DNA from: JARYGU01 sp033795365 | GTDB taxonomy: Bacteria; Pseudomonadota; Alphaproteobacteria; Rhizobiales; Rhizobiaceae | Assembly: GCA_033795365.1 (NCBI GenBank) | Contig: JARYGU010000009.1 | Location: 124,001-188,000, forward strand | Direction: 5' to 3' | Length of the DNA: 64,000 bases | In this document: one piece after another, positions 25,074 through 33,033 of the stretch | How the letters are laid out: the number at the start of each line of letters is the position of its first letter | Numbering within the stretch: position 1 is the stretch's first letter | Made by a program: the position numbers and the translations under genes | Notes under the pieces: model-generated | The model's database searches: none | The model's input: the letters and a program-made list of their open reading frames with translations, nothing else | Told to the model about the DNA's origin: nothing

Positions 25074-25724
25074 GTGAAGACCGATCCGGCACAGTTCATT
25101 CTTGCCAACACCGGCATTCTCGCGCCGCCGCATGTGCCGGAAATACGGCTGCATCTTGCCAGCGAGGCGCACGAGCTCTGGCTGAAGACCGAAGAGGAAC
25201 TGGAGGAAATCGGCCTGCCGCCACCCTTCTGGGCCTTTGCATGGGCAGGCGGCCAGGGGCTGGCGAGGCATATTCTCGACAGACCGGAATTGGTTTCCGG
25301 GACGAGCGTCCTGGATTTTGCCAGCGGTTCCGGTCTCGTCGCCATTGCGGCGAAGAAATCCGGCGCCGCATCCGTCGTTGCGTCCGACATCGACCCCTGG
25401 TGTGCGACCGCCATTGGCCTGAACGCCGCGCTGAATGGCGTCGATATAAACTTCTGCGGTGCGGATCTTGTCGGTTCTGACGATGGCTGGGACGTCGTGC
25501 TGGCGGGAGACGTCTTCTACGACAAGGGCTTTGCCGATGCACTCGTGCCATGGTTCGAGGCACTTGCTGCGCGCGGCGCGGAGATCCTGGTCGGCGATCC
25601 CGGGCGTTCCTACTGTCCGCGGGAAAGGATGCAGGCGCTCGCCACCTACGAAGTTCCGGTGACACGCGCCCTGGAAGACAGCGAAGTCAAGAAGACCACG
25701 GTCTGGCGTTTTCCGCCGGCATGA
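25074..25724 (+). CDS. ETF beta-subunit-type lysine methyltransferase (METTL20/ETFBKMT homologue)
   Basis: This 216-residue seven-beta-strand SAM methyltransferase has motif I at VLDFASGSGLVAIAA, the acidic ASDIDPWC after strand 2 and the post-II signature GDVFYDKG. The last is characteristic of the METTL20 branch. The human enzyme, and an Agrobacterium homologue as I recall, methylate lysines next to the recognition loop of electron-transfer flavoprotein beta. The N-terminal stretch PFWAFAWAGGQGLAR is also family-typical. The start is taken as a GTG at 25074 with a weak ribosome-binding site. It is the last gene of the tsaD run and converges with a secreted-protein gene. Confidence 0.82.
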   Translation: MKTDPAQFILANTGILAPPHVPEIRLHLASEAHELWLKTEEELEEIGLPPPFWAFAWAGGQGLARHILDRPELVSGTSVLDFASGSGLVAIAAKKSGAASVVASDIDPWCATAIGLNAALNGVDINFCGADLVGSDDGWDVVLAGDVFYDKGFADALVPWFEALAARGAEILVGDPGRSYCPRERMQALATYEVPVTRALEDSEVKKTTVWRFPPA

Positions 25725-25739
25725 TCCGGCCCTCGCGGG

Positions 25740-26120
25740 TCAGGGGCGGATGACGCAGACGCCCGCTTCCCAGGAGCAGCCGCTGCCGCTTCCATCGGAG
25801 GAAACCGTGATGATCTTGGCAACGGGAGCAAGGAGCGTGGCTTCCGCCATCTGCTGCCGTTTTGTTCCCTCAATATGAAAATAGACGCCGTTTCCGGGAT
25901 CGCGCACCGCGGCAAAGCCGCCTGCGAAGGTGCCGATGCCGGGAACACGGGTAGGAAGACGCGTATCGACCGCAGGAAAGCCCCTGTCGGCATGCCGATA
26001 GCCATCGTGGAATCGATCTCCGGCGATGCCGGGAGATATGGCCGGAGCAATAAGCGCGATACCGGCCGCCAGCAGTCCGACAGCGATTTTCGCAGGTGCA
26101 ACCATCGAGAGGGTCCTCAT
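25740..26120 (-). CDS. Small secreted protein of unknown function
   Basis: This 126-residue protein has a signal peptide (residues 1 to about 33, hydrophobic core IAVGLLAAGIALIAPA). The short mature domain is rich in Gly and Asp and contains two Cys near the end (GSGCSWEAGVCVIRP), which could form a disulfide in the periplasm. No domain is recognised. Its ATG lies only eight bases from an exact TTAA-N7-TTAA site, so CtrA would bind over its promoter or leader. It points away from sdhC, from which it is separated by 282 bases. Confidence 0.65.
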   Translation of the reverse strand: MRTLSMVAPAKIAVGLLAAGIALIAPAISPGIAGDRFHDGYRHADRGFPAVDTRLPTRVPGIGTFAGGFAAVRDPGNGVYFHIEGTKRQQMAEATLLAPVAKIITVSSDGSGSGCSWEAGVCVIRP

Positions 26121-26128
26121 GCGCGCGG

Positions 26129-26143
26129 TTAAGAAATCATTAA
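26129..26143. promoter_or_regulatory. CtrA-type site TTAA-N7-TTAA between the secreted-protein gene and sdhC
   Basis: TTAA at 26129-26132 and 26140-26143 are spaced by exactly seven bases (GAAATCA), and a C follows the second half. It lies eight bases upstream of the minus-strand secreted-protein start and 260 bases upstream of sdhC. Overlap with the translation start suggests repression of the secreted gene; the assignment is by motif only. Confidence 0.5.
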
Positions 26144-26246
26144 CGCAGTCTGAGGGCCCGGCCCGGAAATGTCACGTGCTGAATTCGGGCAACGTGATGA
26201 TTATTCAGAGATTCGCGAAGGCCGGCCCGCAGGCGCTTCAACCGCT

Positions 26247-26263
26247 AATCGATTAAATCGATT
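26247..26263. repeat. Tandem AATCGATT palindromes upstream of sdhC
   Basis: Two copies of the 8-bp palindrome AATCGATT (26247-26254 and 26256-26263) are set nine bases apart, 140 bases before the sdhC start. A possible -35/-10 pair (TTGTCG, 17 bases, TAAACG) lies just downstream. They may be an operator for the sdh operon. Confidence 0.35.
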
Positions 26264-26402
26264 TTGCACTGCAATGACACTTGTCGTAGCGCCCTCTGGT
26301 GATTAAACGTCGCAATCGCTACTGCAATGCGCAAACATTAGGTAATTCCGGATAATTTCGTTCCAGTTTTCCAACTGCTTTCCGGGGTTCCGTGAGGCTC
26401 TA

Positions 26403-26798
26403 ATGACGAATGTCACCAAAAACCGGCCGCTCTCGCCGCACCTTCAGATCTACAAATTCGTACCGACCATGGCGATGTCCATCGTCCACCGAATCACCGG
26501 TGGTGCGCTCTATGTCGGAACGATCCTCGTTGCAGCCTGGCTGATCGCTGCCGCATCCGGCGTCGAATACTTCAATCAGGTGAACTGGCTTTTCGGCACG
26601 ATCATCGGCCAGATCGTGCTTTTCGGATATACCTGGGCGCTCATCCATCACATGCTGGGCGGCTTGCGACACATCCTCTGGGATGTGGGGCTCGGATATG
26701 AAAAGCATTTCGCCAACAAGCTCGCGGTGCTGAGCCTGGTCGCATCGGTCGCTCTGACGCTGCTGATCTGGGCGATCGTCCTGCTCATGCGCGTCTGA
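26403..26798 (+). CDS. sdhC: Succinate dehydrogenase cytochrome b556 subunit
   Basis: This 131-residue membrane anchor has three membrane helices and the SdhC signature RPLSPHLQIYKFVPTMAMSIVHRITGG at the N-terminus. The heme-ligand region HHMLGGLRHILWD comes after helix 2. It binds heme b and ubiquinone with SdhD. It is first in sdhCDAB, 12 bases before sdhD. The 282-base gap upstream holds the promoter. Confidence 0.95.
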   Translation: MTNVTKNRPLSPHLQIYKFVPTMAMSIVHRITGGALYVGTILVAAWLIAAASGVEYFNQVNWLFGTIIGQIVLFGYTWALIHHMLGGLRHILWDVGLGYEKHFANKLAVLSLVASVALTLLIWAIVLLMRV

Positions 26799-26810
26799 GA
26801 GGTATTTCTG

Positions 26811-27191
26811 ATGGATATGCGCACTCCGCTCAACAAGGTTCGCGGCCTCGGCTCGGCGAAATCCGGCACCGATCATTTCTGGCGCGTCCGCACGACGTCG
26901 ATCGCCCTCGTGCCGCTCCTCATTTTCTATATCGTCTTCCTGATCCTCTACGCGGGACGGCCGTATGAAGACGTCGTAGCGGCACTCGCCAATCCTTTCG
27001 TCTCGGTCATCACCGCTCTGACGGTCGTCGCGAGCATCATTCACATGAGGCTCGGCATGGAAGAAATCATCCAGGACTACGTCCATTCGGAAGGGTTGAA
27101 GGTCACCGCGCTGATCCTCAACGCCTTCTTCTCGCTCTTCGTCGGCGGCCTCTGTCTCTTCGCCGTTCTGAAGATCGCATTCGCGGGATAA
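26811..27191 (+). CDS. sdhD: Succinate dehydrogenase membrane anchor subunit
   Basis: This 126-residue protein begins with VRGLGSAKSGTDHFWRVRTTS, the alphaproteobacterial SdhD opening. It has three membrane helices and the quinone/heme-side segment IIHMRLGMEEIIQDYVHSE. It pairs with SdhC to anchor the SdhAB catalytic unit in the inner membrane. It is seven bases before sdhA. Confidence 0.94.
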   Translation: MDMRTPLNKVRGLGSAKSGTDHFWRVRTTSIALVPLLIFYIVFLILYAGRPYEDVVAALANPFVSVITALTVVASIIHMRLGMEEIIQDYVHSEGLKVTALILNAFFSLFVGGLCLFAVLKIAFAG

Positions 27192-27198
27192 ACTAGAC

Positions 27199-29040
27199 AT
27201 GGCATCGATCTCATCACCTGCTTCGAACGGCAAAGCCTACACCTATGTCGACCACGCATTCGATGTGGTGGTGGTCGGCGCGGGCGGCGCGGGCCTGCGC
27301 GCGACGCTCGGCATGGCCGAACAGGGTCTCAAGACCGCCTGCATCACCAAGGTTTTCCCGACACGCTCCCACACCGTGGCAGCGCAGGGCGGCATCGCGG
27401 CCAGCCTCCAGAATATGACGCCTGACAGCTGGCAGTGGCATCTTTACGACACCGTGAAGGGATCTGACTGGCTGGGCGATGTCGACGCCATGCAGTATCT
27501 TGCCATGGAAGCGCCGAAGGCGGTCTACGAGCTGGAGCATTACGGCGTTCCATTCTCGCGCAACGAAGAGGGCAAGATCTACCAACGTCCGTTCGGCGGC
27601 CACATGCAGAACTACGGAGAAGGTCCGCCGGTGCAGCGTACCTGCGCCGCCGCGGACCGGACGGGACACGCAATCCTGCACACGCTTTACGGCCAGTCGC
27701 TGCGCAACAATGCGGAATTCTTCATCGAATATTTCGCGATCGACCTCATCATGTCGGACGACGGGCGCTGCACTGGCGTCGTTGCCTGGAACCTCGATGA
27801 CGGGACGATCCATCGGTTCACCGCCAAGATGGTGGTGCTCGCGACAGGCGGCTACGGCCGCGCCTATTTCTCGGCGACGTCGGCGCATACCTGCACCGGC
27901 GACGGCGGTGGCATGATCGCGCGCGCCGGCCTGCCGCTCCAGGATATGGAGTTCGTGCAGTTCCATCCGACCGGAATCTACGGTGCCGGCTGTCTCATCA
28001 CCGAAGGCGCGCGCGGCGAGGGCGGTTATCTGGTCAATTCGGAAGGCGAGCGCTTCATGGAGCGTTATGCGCCGTCCGCGAAGGATCTCGCATCCCGCGA
28101 CGTCGTTTCACGCTGCATGACGTTGGAAATCCGCGAGGGCCGTGGCGTCGGAAAGAACAAGGACCATATCTTCCTGCATCTCGATCATCTCGATCCGGCC
28201 GTCCTGCATGAGCGCCTGCCGGGTATCTCAGAGAGCGCGAAGATCTTCGCCGGCGTCGACGTGACGCGCGAACCCATCCCGGTTCTGCCGACCGTGCACT
28301 ACAATATGGGCGGCATACCGACGAACTATTGGGGCGAGGTTCTGAATGCGGACGCTGCCAATCCCGAGCGGCTTGCGCCCGGCCTGATGGCCGTCGGCGA
28401 AGCGGGCTGCGCTTCGGTTCACGGCGCCAATCGCCTCGGTTCCAACTCGTTGATCGACCTCGTGGTCTTCGGCCGTGCCGCCGCCATTCGCGCCGGCCAG
28501 GTCATCGACCGCGACGAGGCGATCCCCGCCGTCAACATTGCGGCATGCGAGAAGATCATGGAGCGCTTCGACCGGCTTCGCCACGCCAATGGCGGTACGC
28601 CGACGGCGATACTGCGTGAAAAGATGCAGCGCACGATGCAGGAGGACGCCGCCGTCTTCCGCACCCAGGAATCGCTCGAATCCGGCTGCCGCCGCATGAG
28701 CGCGATCTGGAAGGAGCTTGGCGACATCAAGGTCACCGATCGGTCGATGATATGGAATTCCGACCTGGTCGAGACGCTGGAGCTGGAAAACCTGATGGCG
28801 AATGCCATCACCACGGTGGTGGGTGCCGAAGCACGCAAGGAAAGCCGCGGTTCGCATGCGCGGGAGGATTACACTTCAGGACCCTTCGCCGGACGGGACG
28901 ACGTCAACTGGCGCAAACACACGCTTGCCTGGGTGAACGAGGCCGGCGACGTGCGGCTTGACTACCGTCCGGTACACACCGATCTCATTGCCGAAGGCAT
29001 CGATCCCCACAAGATCGAGCCTAAGGCTCGCGTTTACTGA
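27199..29040 (+). CDS. sdhA: Succinate dehydrogenase flavoprotein subunit
   Basis: This 613-residue catalytic subunit oxidises succinate to fumarate. The FAD-binding GAGGAGLR lies at about residues 27-34, and the covalent flavin histidine H58 is in TRSHTVAAQGG. The active-site segments EFVQFHPTGIYG and VHYNMGGIPTNYWGEVL carry the substrate-binding His and Arg, and the C-terminal helical domain ends IEPKARVY. It is full length and typical. Confidence 0.97.
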   Translation: MASISSPASNGKAYTYVDHAFDVVVVGAGGAGLRATLGMAEQGLKTACITKVFPTRSHTVAAQGGIAASLQNMTPDSWQWHLYDTVKGSDWLGDVDAMQYLAMEAPKAVYELEHYGVPFSRNEEGKIYQRPFGGHMQNYGEGPPVQRTCAAADRTGHAILHTLYGQSLRNNAEFFIEYFAIDLIMSDDGRCTGVVAWNLDDGTIHRFTAKMVVLATGGYGRAYFSATSAHTCTGDGGGMIARAGLPLQDMEFVQFHPTGIYGAGCLITEGARGEGGYLVNSEGERFMERYAPSAKDLASRDVVSRCMTLEIREGRGVGKNKDHIFLHLDHLDPAVLHERLPGISESAKIFAGVDVTREPIPVLPTVHYNMGGIPTNYWGEVLNADAANPERLAPGLMAVGEAGCASVHGANRLGSNSLIDLVVFGRAAAIRAGQVIDRDEAIPAVNIAACEKIMERFDRLRHANGGTPTAILREKMQRTMQEDAAVFRTQESLESGCRRMSAIWKELGDIKVTDRSMIWNSDLVETLELENLMANAITTVVGAEARKESRGSHAREDYTSGPFAGRDDVNWRKHTLAWVNEAGDVRLDYRPVHTDLIAEGIDPHKIEPKARVY

Positions 29041-29052
29041 GGACAACAGCAG

Positions 29053-29832
29053 ATGGTTGAACTCGCCCTTCCCAAGAATTCGCAGATGACCGAAGGCAAG
29101 GTCTGGCCCAGGCCCGAAGGCGCCACGAACACGCGCGAATTGCGTGTCTATCGCTGGAATCCGGACGACGGCAAGAACCCCTCGATCGATACCTTCTATA
29201 TCGATGTCGACGATTGCGGGCCGATGGTTCTCGACGCGCTTCTCTATATCAAGAATAAGATCGATCCCACCCTCACGCTGCGCCGTTCCTGTCGCGAGGG
29301 CATTTGCGGCTCTTGCGCCATGAATATCGACGGCACCAATACGCTCGCCTGCACGAAAGGCATGGACGAGGTGAAGGGCGCGATCAAGATCTATCCGCTG
29401 CCGCATATGCCCGTGGTCAAGGATCTCGTTCCGGACCTCACCAACTTCTATGCCCAGCACCGTTCCATCGAGCCGTGGCTGAAGACGGTTTCGCCGACGC
29501 CGGCCAAGGAGTGGAAGCAGAGCCACGAGGACCGGCTGAAGCTCGACGGGCTCTACGAGTGCATTCTCTGCGCCTGCTGCTCGGCCTCCTGTCCGAGCTA
29601 TTGGTGGAACGGCGACCGTTATCTCGGCCCGGCGGTGCTTCTCCAGGCTTATCGCTGGCTTATCGACAGCCGCGACGAGGCAACCGGGGAACGGCTCGAC
29701 AATCTGGAAGACCCGTTCAGGCTTTACCGCTGCCACACGATCATGAACTGCGCGCAGACCTGCCCGAAGGGATTGAACCCGGCAAAGGCGATCGGCGAGA
29801 TCAAGAAGATGCTGGTCGAGCGGCGGGTATAG
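29053..29832 (+). CDS. sdhB: Succinate dehydrogenase iron-sulfur subunit
   Basis: This 259-residue protein passes electrons from FAD to ubiquinone. It shows the three cluster motifs in order: the [2Fe-2S] SCREGICGSCAMN with a following C in TLACTKG, the [4Fe-4S] CILCACCSASCP, and the [3Fe-4S] region CHTIMNCAQTCPKGLNP. It is the last gene of the operon; the 278 bases after it contain no clear terminator and lead to an Omp19-like gene. Confidence 0.97.
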   Translation: MVELALPKNSQMTEGKVWPRPEGATNTRELRVYRWNPDDGKNPSIDTFYIDVDDCGPMVLDALLYIKNKIDPTLTLRRSCREGICGSCAMNIDGTNTLACTKGMDEVKGAIKIYPLPHMPVVKDLVPDLTNFYAQHRSIEPWLKTVSPTPAKEWKQSHEDRLKLDGLYECILCACCSASCPSYWWNGDRYLGPAVLLQAYRWLIDSRDEATGERLDNLEDPFRLYRCHTIMNCAQTCPKGLNPAKAIGEIKKMLVERRV

Positions 29833-30110
29833 GCTTTCGCGAATATCGCGGGCTGATGCTTCAGGCAGACATGTCGTCCTGTTTCGTGAATGGCGGGGAT
29901 AGGGCTTCGTTCCGATAAACGGCCGTCTCAGCAGAGCTTCTATGCTTGCGGTAATGAAGCTTTATGTCTTTGAGTCCAAGTATTTGATGCAATGCGGGGC
30001 TGGAAAGGCAAAGGATTTTCGTCCAGACTTGTTTGTGTGGTCGATTCACGGTAATTCGACCGATATTGTTGCGCAGCACATATCTCAAGCGGACAAGCGG
30101 GAGTTTCGAC
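29833..30110. other. Non-coding gap before the Omp19-like gene
   Basis: These 278 bases are AT-richer than their surroundings and hold the lipoprotein promoter and leader. A six-base inverted repeat, GGTCGA (30039-30044) with TCGACC (30056-30061), lies 50 bases before the start codon. I see no coding potential on either strand. Confidence 0.45.
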
Positions 30111-30650
30111 ATGCGGATTATTCACGTGGCAGGCGGTGTAATGATGGCGCTTGCCCTGGCCGGATGCCAAAGAACCTCAATGTCGAGCATGGATACGCAG
30201 CCTGCCCCGGCTCCTATTCAAGCAGCGCCTGTCGGAACGGTGTCATCCAGCCAGTTGCCGGATCCTTCCACCAGCACTTCGCAATTTCCGGCGCAGCCGG
30301 GAACGACCGATACGGCGATGGCAACCGGAGCGGATGGGGGAGCGGCCCCTGCCGCTGCAGCCTCCGGCCTCGATGTCACCAAGGAATCGATGGTCGGGAA
30401 CTGGCGTGTGGCAAGCGGCCCGTCGTCCTGCGACATGTTCCTGACGCTCACCAATCTCGGTAGCGGCTCTCGCGGCGGTACCCGCGGTTGTGTGGGGGAA
30501 CTCACGACCATGGGATCGTGGGAAGTTGCCGGCAAGCAGGTCATCCTCAAGGATCGTAACGGCAATGCCATCGGCCGCCTCTACAAGACGGCGGATACGC
30601 GCTTCGACGGTTCGACGAATTCCGGACAGCCCATAAGTCTCTCCCGCTGA
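30111..30650 (+). CDS. Outer-membrane lipoprotein, Omp19/protease-inhibitor Inh family
   Basis: This 179-residue lipoprotein has a short signal peptide and lipobox LAGC (lipidated C19). A Pro/Ala/Ser/Thr-rich low-complexity linker runs to about residue 85, then a beta-barrel domain: VGNWRVASGPSSCDMFLTLTNL, a second Cys in RGCVGEL and GSWEVAGKQVILKDRNG. This matches Brucella Omp19 and the AprI/Inh metalloprotease-inhibitor fold, with the two Cys likely forming a disulfide. Omp19 inhibits host and bacterial proteases in Brucella; here the role could be similar in the periplasm. It lies 28 bases before zapE. Confidence 0.85.
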   Translation: MRIIHVAGGVMMALALAGCQRTSMSSMDTQPAPAPIQAAPVGTVSSSQLPDPSTSTSQFPAQPGTTDTAMATGADGGAAPAAAASGLDVTKESMVGNWRVASGPSSCDMFLTLTNLGSGSRGGTRGCVGELTTMGSWEVAGKQVILKDRNGNAIGRLYKTADTRFDGSTNSGQPISLSR

Positions 30651-30678
30651 GCGGCGGCGGGATCGGTGATCACTACCC

Positions 30679-31860
30679 ATGGGACATGATTGGGACAGGG
30701 TTTCGGTACATCCGGAACGCGCGGTTTCCGACAGGCTGGAGTCCCTTGTCGCGTCGGGAGAATTGAAGCGGGACGTCGCCCAGGCGGCCATGGCCCGACA
30801 TTTCGACCGGCTCCTCAACGAAATCGTCGTTCAACGGCCGGCGCGCAAATCGAGCGCTCTCGGCTGGCTTTTCGCCGCCCGAAAGCCCGACATGGCATCG
30901 GCGCCAAAGGGGCTTTACATCCATGGCGGCGTCGGTCGAGGCAAGACGATGCTCATGGACATGTTTTTCGATCTCGTGCCGATCCGGCGCAAGCGGCGGT
31001 CGCATTTCCATGAATTCATGGCCGATGTGCATGACCGCATCCACAAGCACCGGCAGAAACTGAAAAACGGCGAGACGAAGCAGGCTGACCCGGTTCCGCC
31101 GGTCGCGGCCAGCCTCATCGATGAAGCAAGGCTGCTCTGCTTTGACGAGTTCTCCGTGACGGATATCGCCGATGCAATGATCCTGTCGCGACTTTTCGGG
31201 GAGCTTTTCTCCAAAGGCTGCATTCTCGTCGCCACGTCGAACGTCGAGCCGGACAATCTCTATAAGGACGGACTCAATCGGGGGCTTTTCCTGCCTTTCG
31301 TCGATATTCTGCGGAAGAATGTCGAAGTGCTGGCGCTCGACTCCCTCACCGACTACCGGCTGGAGAAGGATGCGGGCCTGCCCGTCTTCCGCTATCCGCT
31401 CGGACCGGAGGCGGATGCGGCAATGGAAAGCGCCTGGCGGCGCGAAACCGCCGGCCGCGCTGCCGGATCTTCGGAAATCCTCATCAGGGGCAGGACGGTT
31501 CCGGTCCCGGCGGCGGCCGGCTCGTGTGCCCGCTTCACGTTTACCGATCTGTGCGAGCGGCCGCTCGGTGCGGCGGACTATCTCGCCATTCTCGACCGGT
31601 ACGATACGCTTTTCGTCGACCATATCCCGTTCCTCGGGCCAGACAAGCGCAACGAAACGAAGCGCTTCATCAATCTCGTCGATACGGTCTACGATCAAGG
31701 CGCGCGGTTGTTCGCCTCCGCAGCGGCGGCGCCGGAAATGCTGCTTGTCGCAAAGAAAGGCACCGAAGGTTTTGAATTCGACCGCACCGTCTCGCGCCTC
31801 ATCGAGATCCGCAGCGAAGAATATCAGAGCCGTCATCGGACGCGGCGGCAGGCTTCGTGA
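30679..31860 (+). CDS. zapE: Cell-division ATPase ZapE (AFG1 family)
   Basis: This 393-residue AFG1-like P-loop ATPase has Walker A GGVGRGKT at residues 83-90, Walker B LLCFDEFSV near residue 153 and the sensor segment VATSNVEPDNLYKDGL. The family C-terminal DHIPFLGPDKRNETKRFINLVDTVYD is present. In E. coli ZapE acts at the Z ring late in division; the mitochondrial homologue supports respiratory-complex quality control. Lying next to sdh and mdh fits either. It ends 18 bases before a 20-bp palindrome. Confidence 0.93.
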   Translation: MGHDWDRVSVHPERAVSDRLESLVASGELKRDVAQAAMARHFDRLLNEIVVQRPARKSSALGWLFAARKPDMASAPKGLYIHGGVGRGKTMLMDMFFDLVPIRRKRRSHFHEFMADVHDRIHKHRQKLKNGETKQADPVPPVAASLIDEARLLCFDEFSVTDIADAMILSRLFGELFSKGCILVATSNVEPDNLYKDGLNRGLFLPFVDILRKNVEVLALDSLTDYRLEKDAGLPVFRYPLGPEADAAMESAWRRETAGRAAGSSEILIRGRTVPVPAAAGSCARFTFTDLCERPLGAADYLAILDRYDTLFVDHIPFLGPDKRNETKRFINLVDTVYDQGARLFASAAAAPEMLLVAKKGTEGFEFDRTVSRLIEIRSEEYQSRHRTRRQAS

Positions 31861-31877
31861 CGATTTGGTGACGTATA

Positions 31878-31897
31878 TTCTTACGTTTACGTAAGAA
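31878..31897. promoter_or_regulatory. 20-bp palindromic operator upstream of mdh
   Basis: Nine-base arms (TTCTTACGT at 31878-31886, ACGTAAGAA at 31889-31897) are perfectly inverted around a TT centre, 142 bases before mdh. There is no T-tract, so it is not a classical terminator. A weak promoter (TTCTTA, 17 bases, TAACAT at 31901) would overlap it. The regulator is unknown. Confidence 0.55.
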
Positions 31898-31928
31898 ATT
31901 TAACATCTAACCGATTGAAATTACAGCG

Positions 31929-31971
31929 CACGAAATTTCGTGTTGAATTTCGAGCCCTTGAAGAGTAATGC
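31929..31971 (+). promoter_or_regulatory. Putative mdh promoter with abutting 14-bp palindrome
   Basis: A perfect 14-bp palindrome, CACGAAATTTCGTG, lies at 31929-31942. It abuts a sigma70-like pair: -35 TTGAAT (31943-31948), 17-base spacer, -10 TAATGC (31966-31971). This would give a leader of about 60 bases before mdh. Confidence 0.45.
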
Positions 31972-32038
31972 CTTGCATCCGGAGGTTCAGCGCCGCGACG
32001 CTGCTCCTTCTATTCGGATCTCAAAAGGAAGCTTATTC

Positions 32039-33001
32039 ATGGCGCGCAAGAAGATCGCACTTATCGGTTCCGGAATGATCGGCGGCACGCTGGCGCATCT
32101 CGCCGGCCTGAAGGAACTCGGCGATATCGTCCTTTTCGACATCGCCGACGGCATTCCGCAGGGCAAGGGCCTCGACATCGCGCAGTCCTCCCCGGTGGAA
32201 GGCTTCAACGCCTCGCTTACCGGGGCGAGCGACTATGCGGCGATCGAGGGCGCCGACGTCTGCATCGTAACGGCCGGCGTCGCCCGAAAGCCGGGCATGA
32301 GCCGCGACGATCTTCTCGGCATCAATCTCAAGGTGATGGAACAGGTCGGCGCCGGCATCAAGAAATATGCGCCGAACGCCTTCGTCATCTGTATCACCAA
32401 CCCGCTCGACGCCATGGTCTGGGCGCTGCAGAAATTCTCCGGCCTGCCGAAGAACATGGTGGTCGGCATGGCGGGCGTACTCGACAGCGCGCGTTTCCGC
32501 CTGTTCCTCTCGGAGGAATTCAAGGTTTCCGTCCAGGACGTTACCGCCTTCGTTCTTGGCGGCCACGGTGACACGATGGTTCCGCTCGCCCGCTACTCCA
32601 CCGTTGCAGGTATCCCGCTGACCGACCTCGTCAAGATGGGATGGTGCACCAAGGAGCGCCTCGAGGAAATCATACAGCGCACGCGTGACGGCGGCGCCGA
32701 GATCGTCGGCCTGCTCAAGACCGGTTCGGCCTATTACGCTCCGGCGGCATCGGCGATCGAAATGGCGGAATCCTACCTCAAGGACAAGAAGCGCGTTCTA
32801 CCTTGCGCCGCGCATCTCTCCGGCCAGTATGGCGTCAAGGACATGTATGTCGGCGTTCCAGTGGTGATCGGTGCCGGCGGCGTCGAGCGCATCATCGAGA
32901 TCGACCTCAACAAGAGCGAGCAGGAAGGCTTCGAAAAATCCGTCGGTGCAGTCGCCGGCCTCTGCGAGGCCTGCATCAACATCGCTCCGGCGCTCAAGTA
33001 A
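32039..33001 (+). CDS. mdh: Malate dehydrogenase
   Basis: This 320-residue NAD-dependent enzyme oxidises malate to oxaloacetate in the TCA cycle. It is of the LDH-like MDH type: GSGMIGG at residues 8-14, VTAGVARKPGMSRDDLL with the mobile-loop Arg, ITNPLDAMVW, and the catalytic H176 in LGGHGDTMVP. The ATG at 32039 has AAAAGGAAG upstream. It leads the mdh-sucCDAB gene set, and its upstream region carries two palindromes that probably control the operon. Confidence 0.97.
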   Translation: MARKKIALIGSGMIGGTLAHLAGLKELGDIVLFDIADGIPQGKGLDIAQSSPVEGFNASLTGASDYAAIEGADVCIVTAGVARKPGMSRDDLLGINLKVMEQVGAGIKKYAPNAFVICITNPLDAMVWALQKFSGLPKNMVVGMAGVLDSARFRLFLSEEFKVSVQDVTAFVLGGHGDTMVPLARYSTVAGIPLTDLVKMGWCTKERLEEIIQRTRDGGAEIVGLLKTGSAYYAPAASAIEMAESYLKDKKRVLPCAAHLSGQYGVKDMYVGVPVVIGAGGVERIIEIDLNKSEQEGFEKSVGAVAGLCEACINIAPALK

Positions 33002-33033
33002 CCGCTCCCCGCAGCGAGACAGGATGCAATCCC

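Noticed and set aside
29839..29851. Hairpin CGCGA-ATA-TCGCG after sdhB as a terminator
   Set aside because: The stem is only five base pairs, the loop is three bases and no T-run follows.
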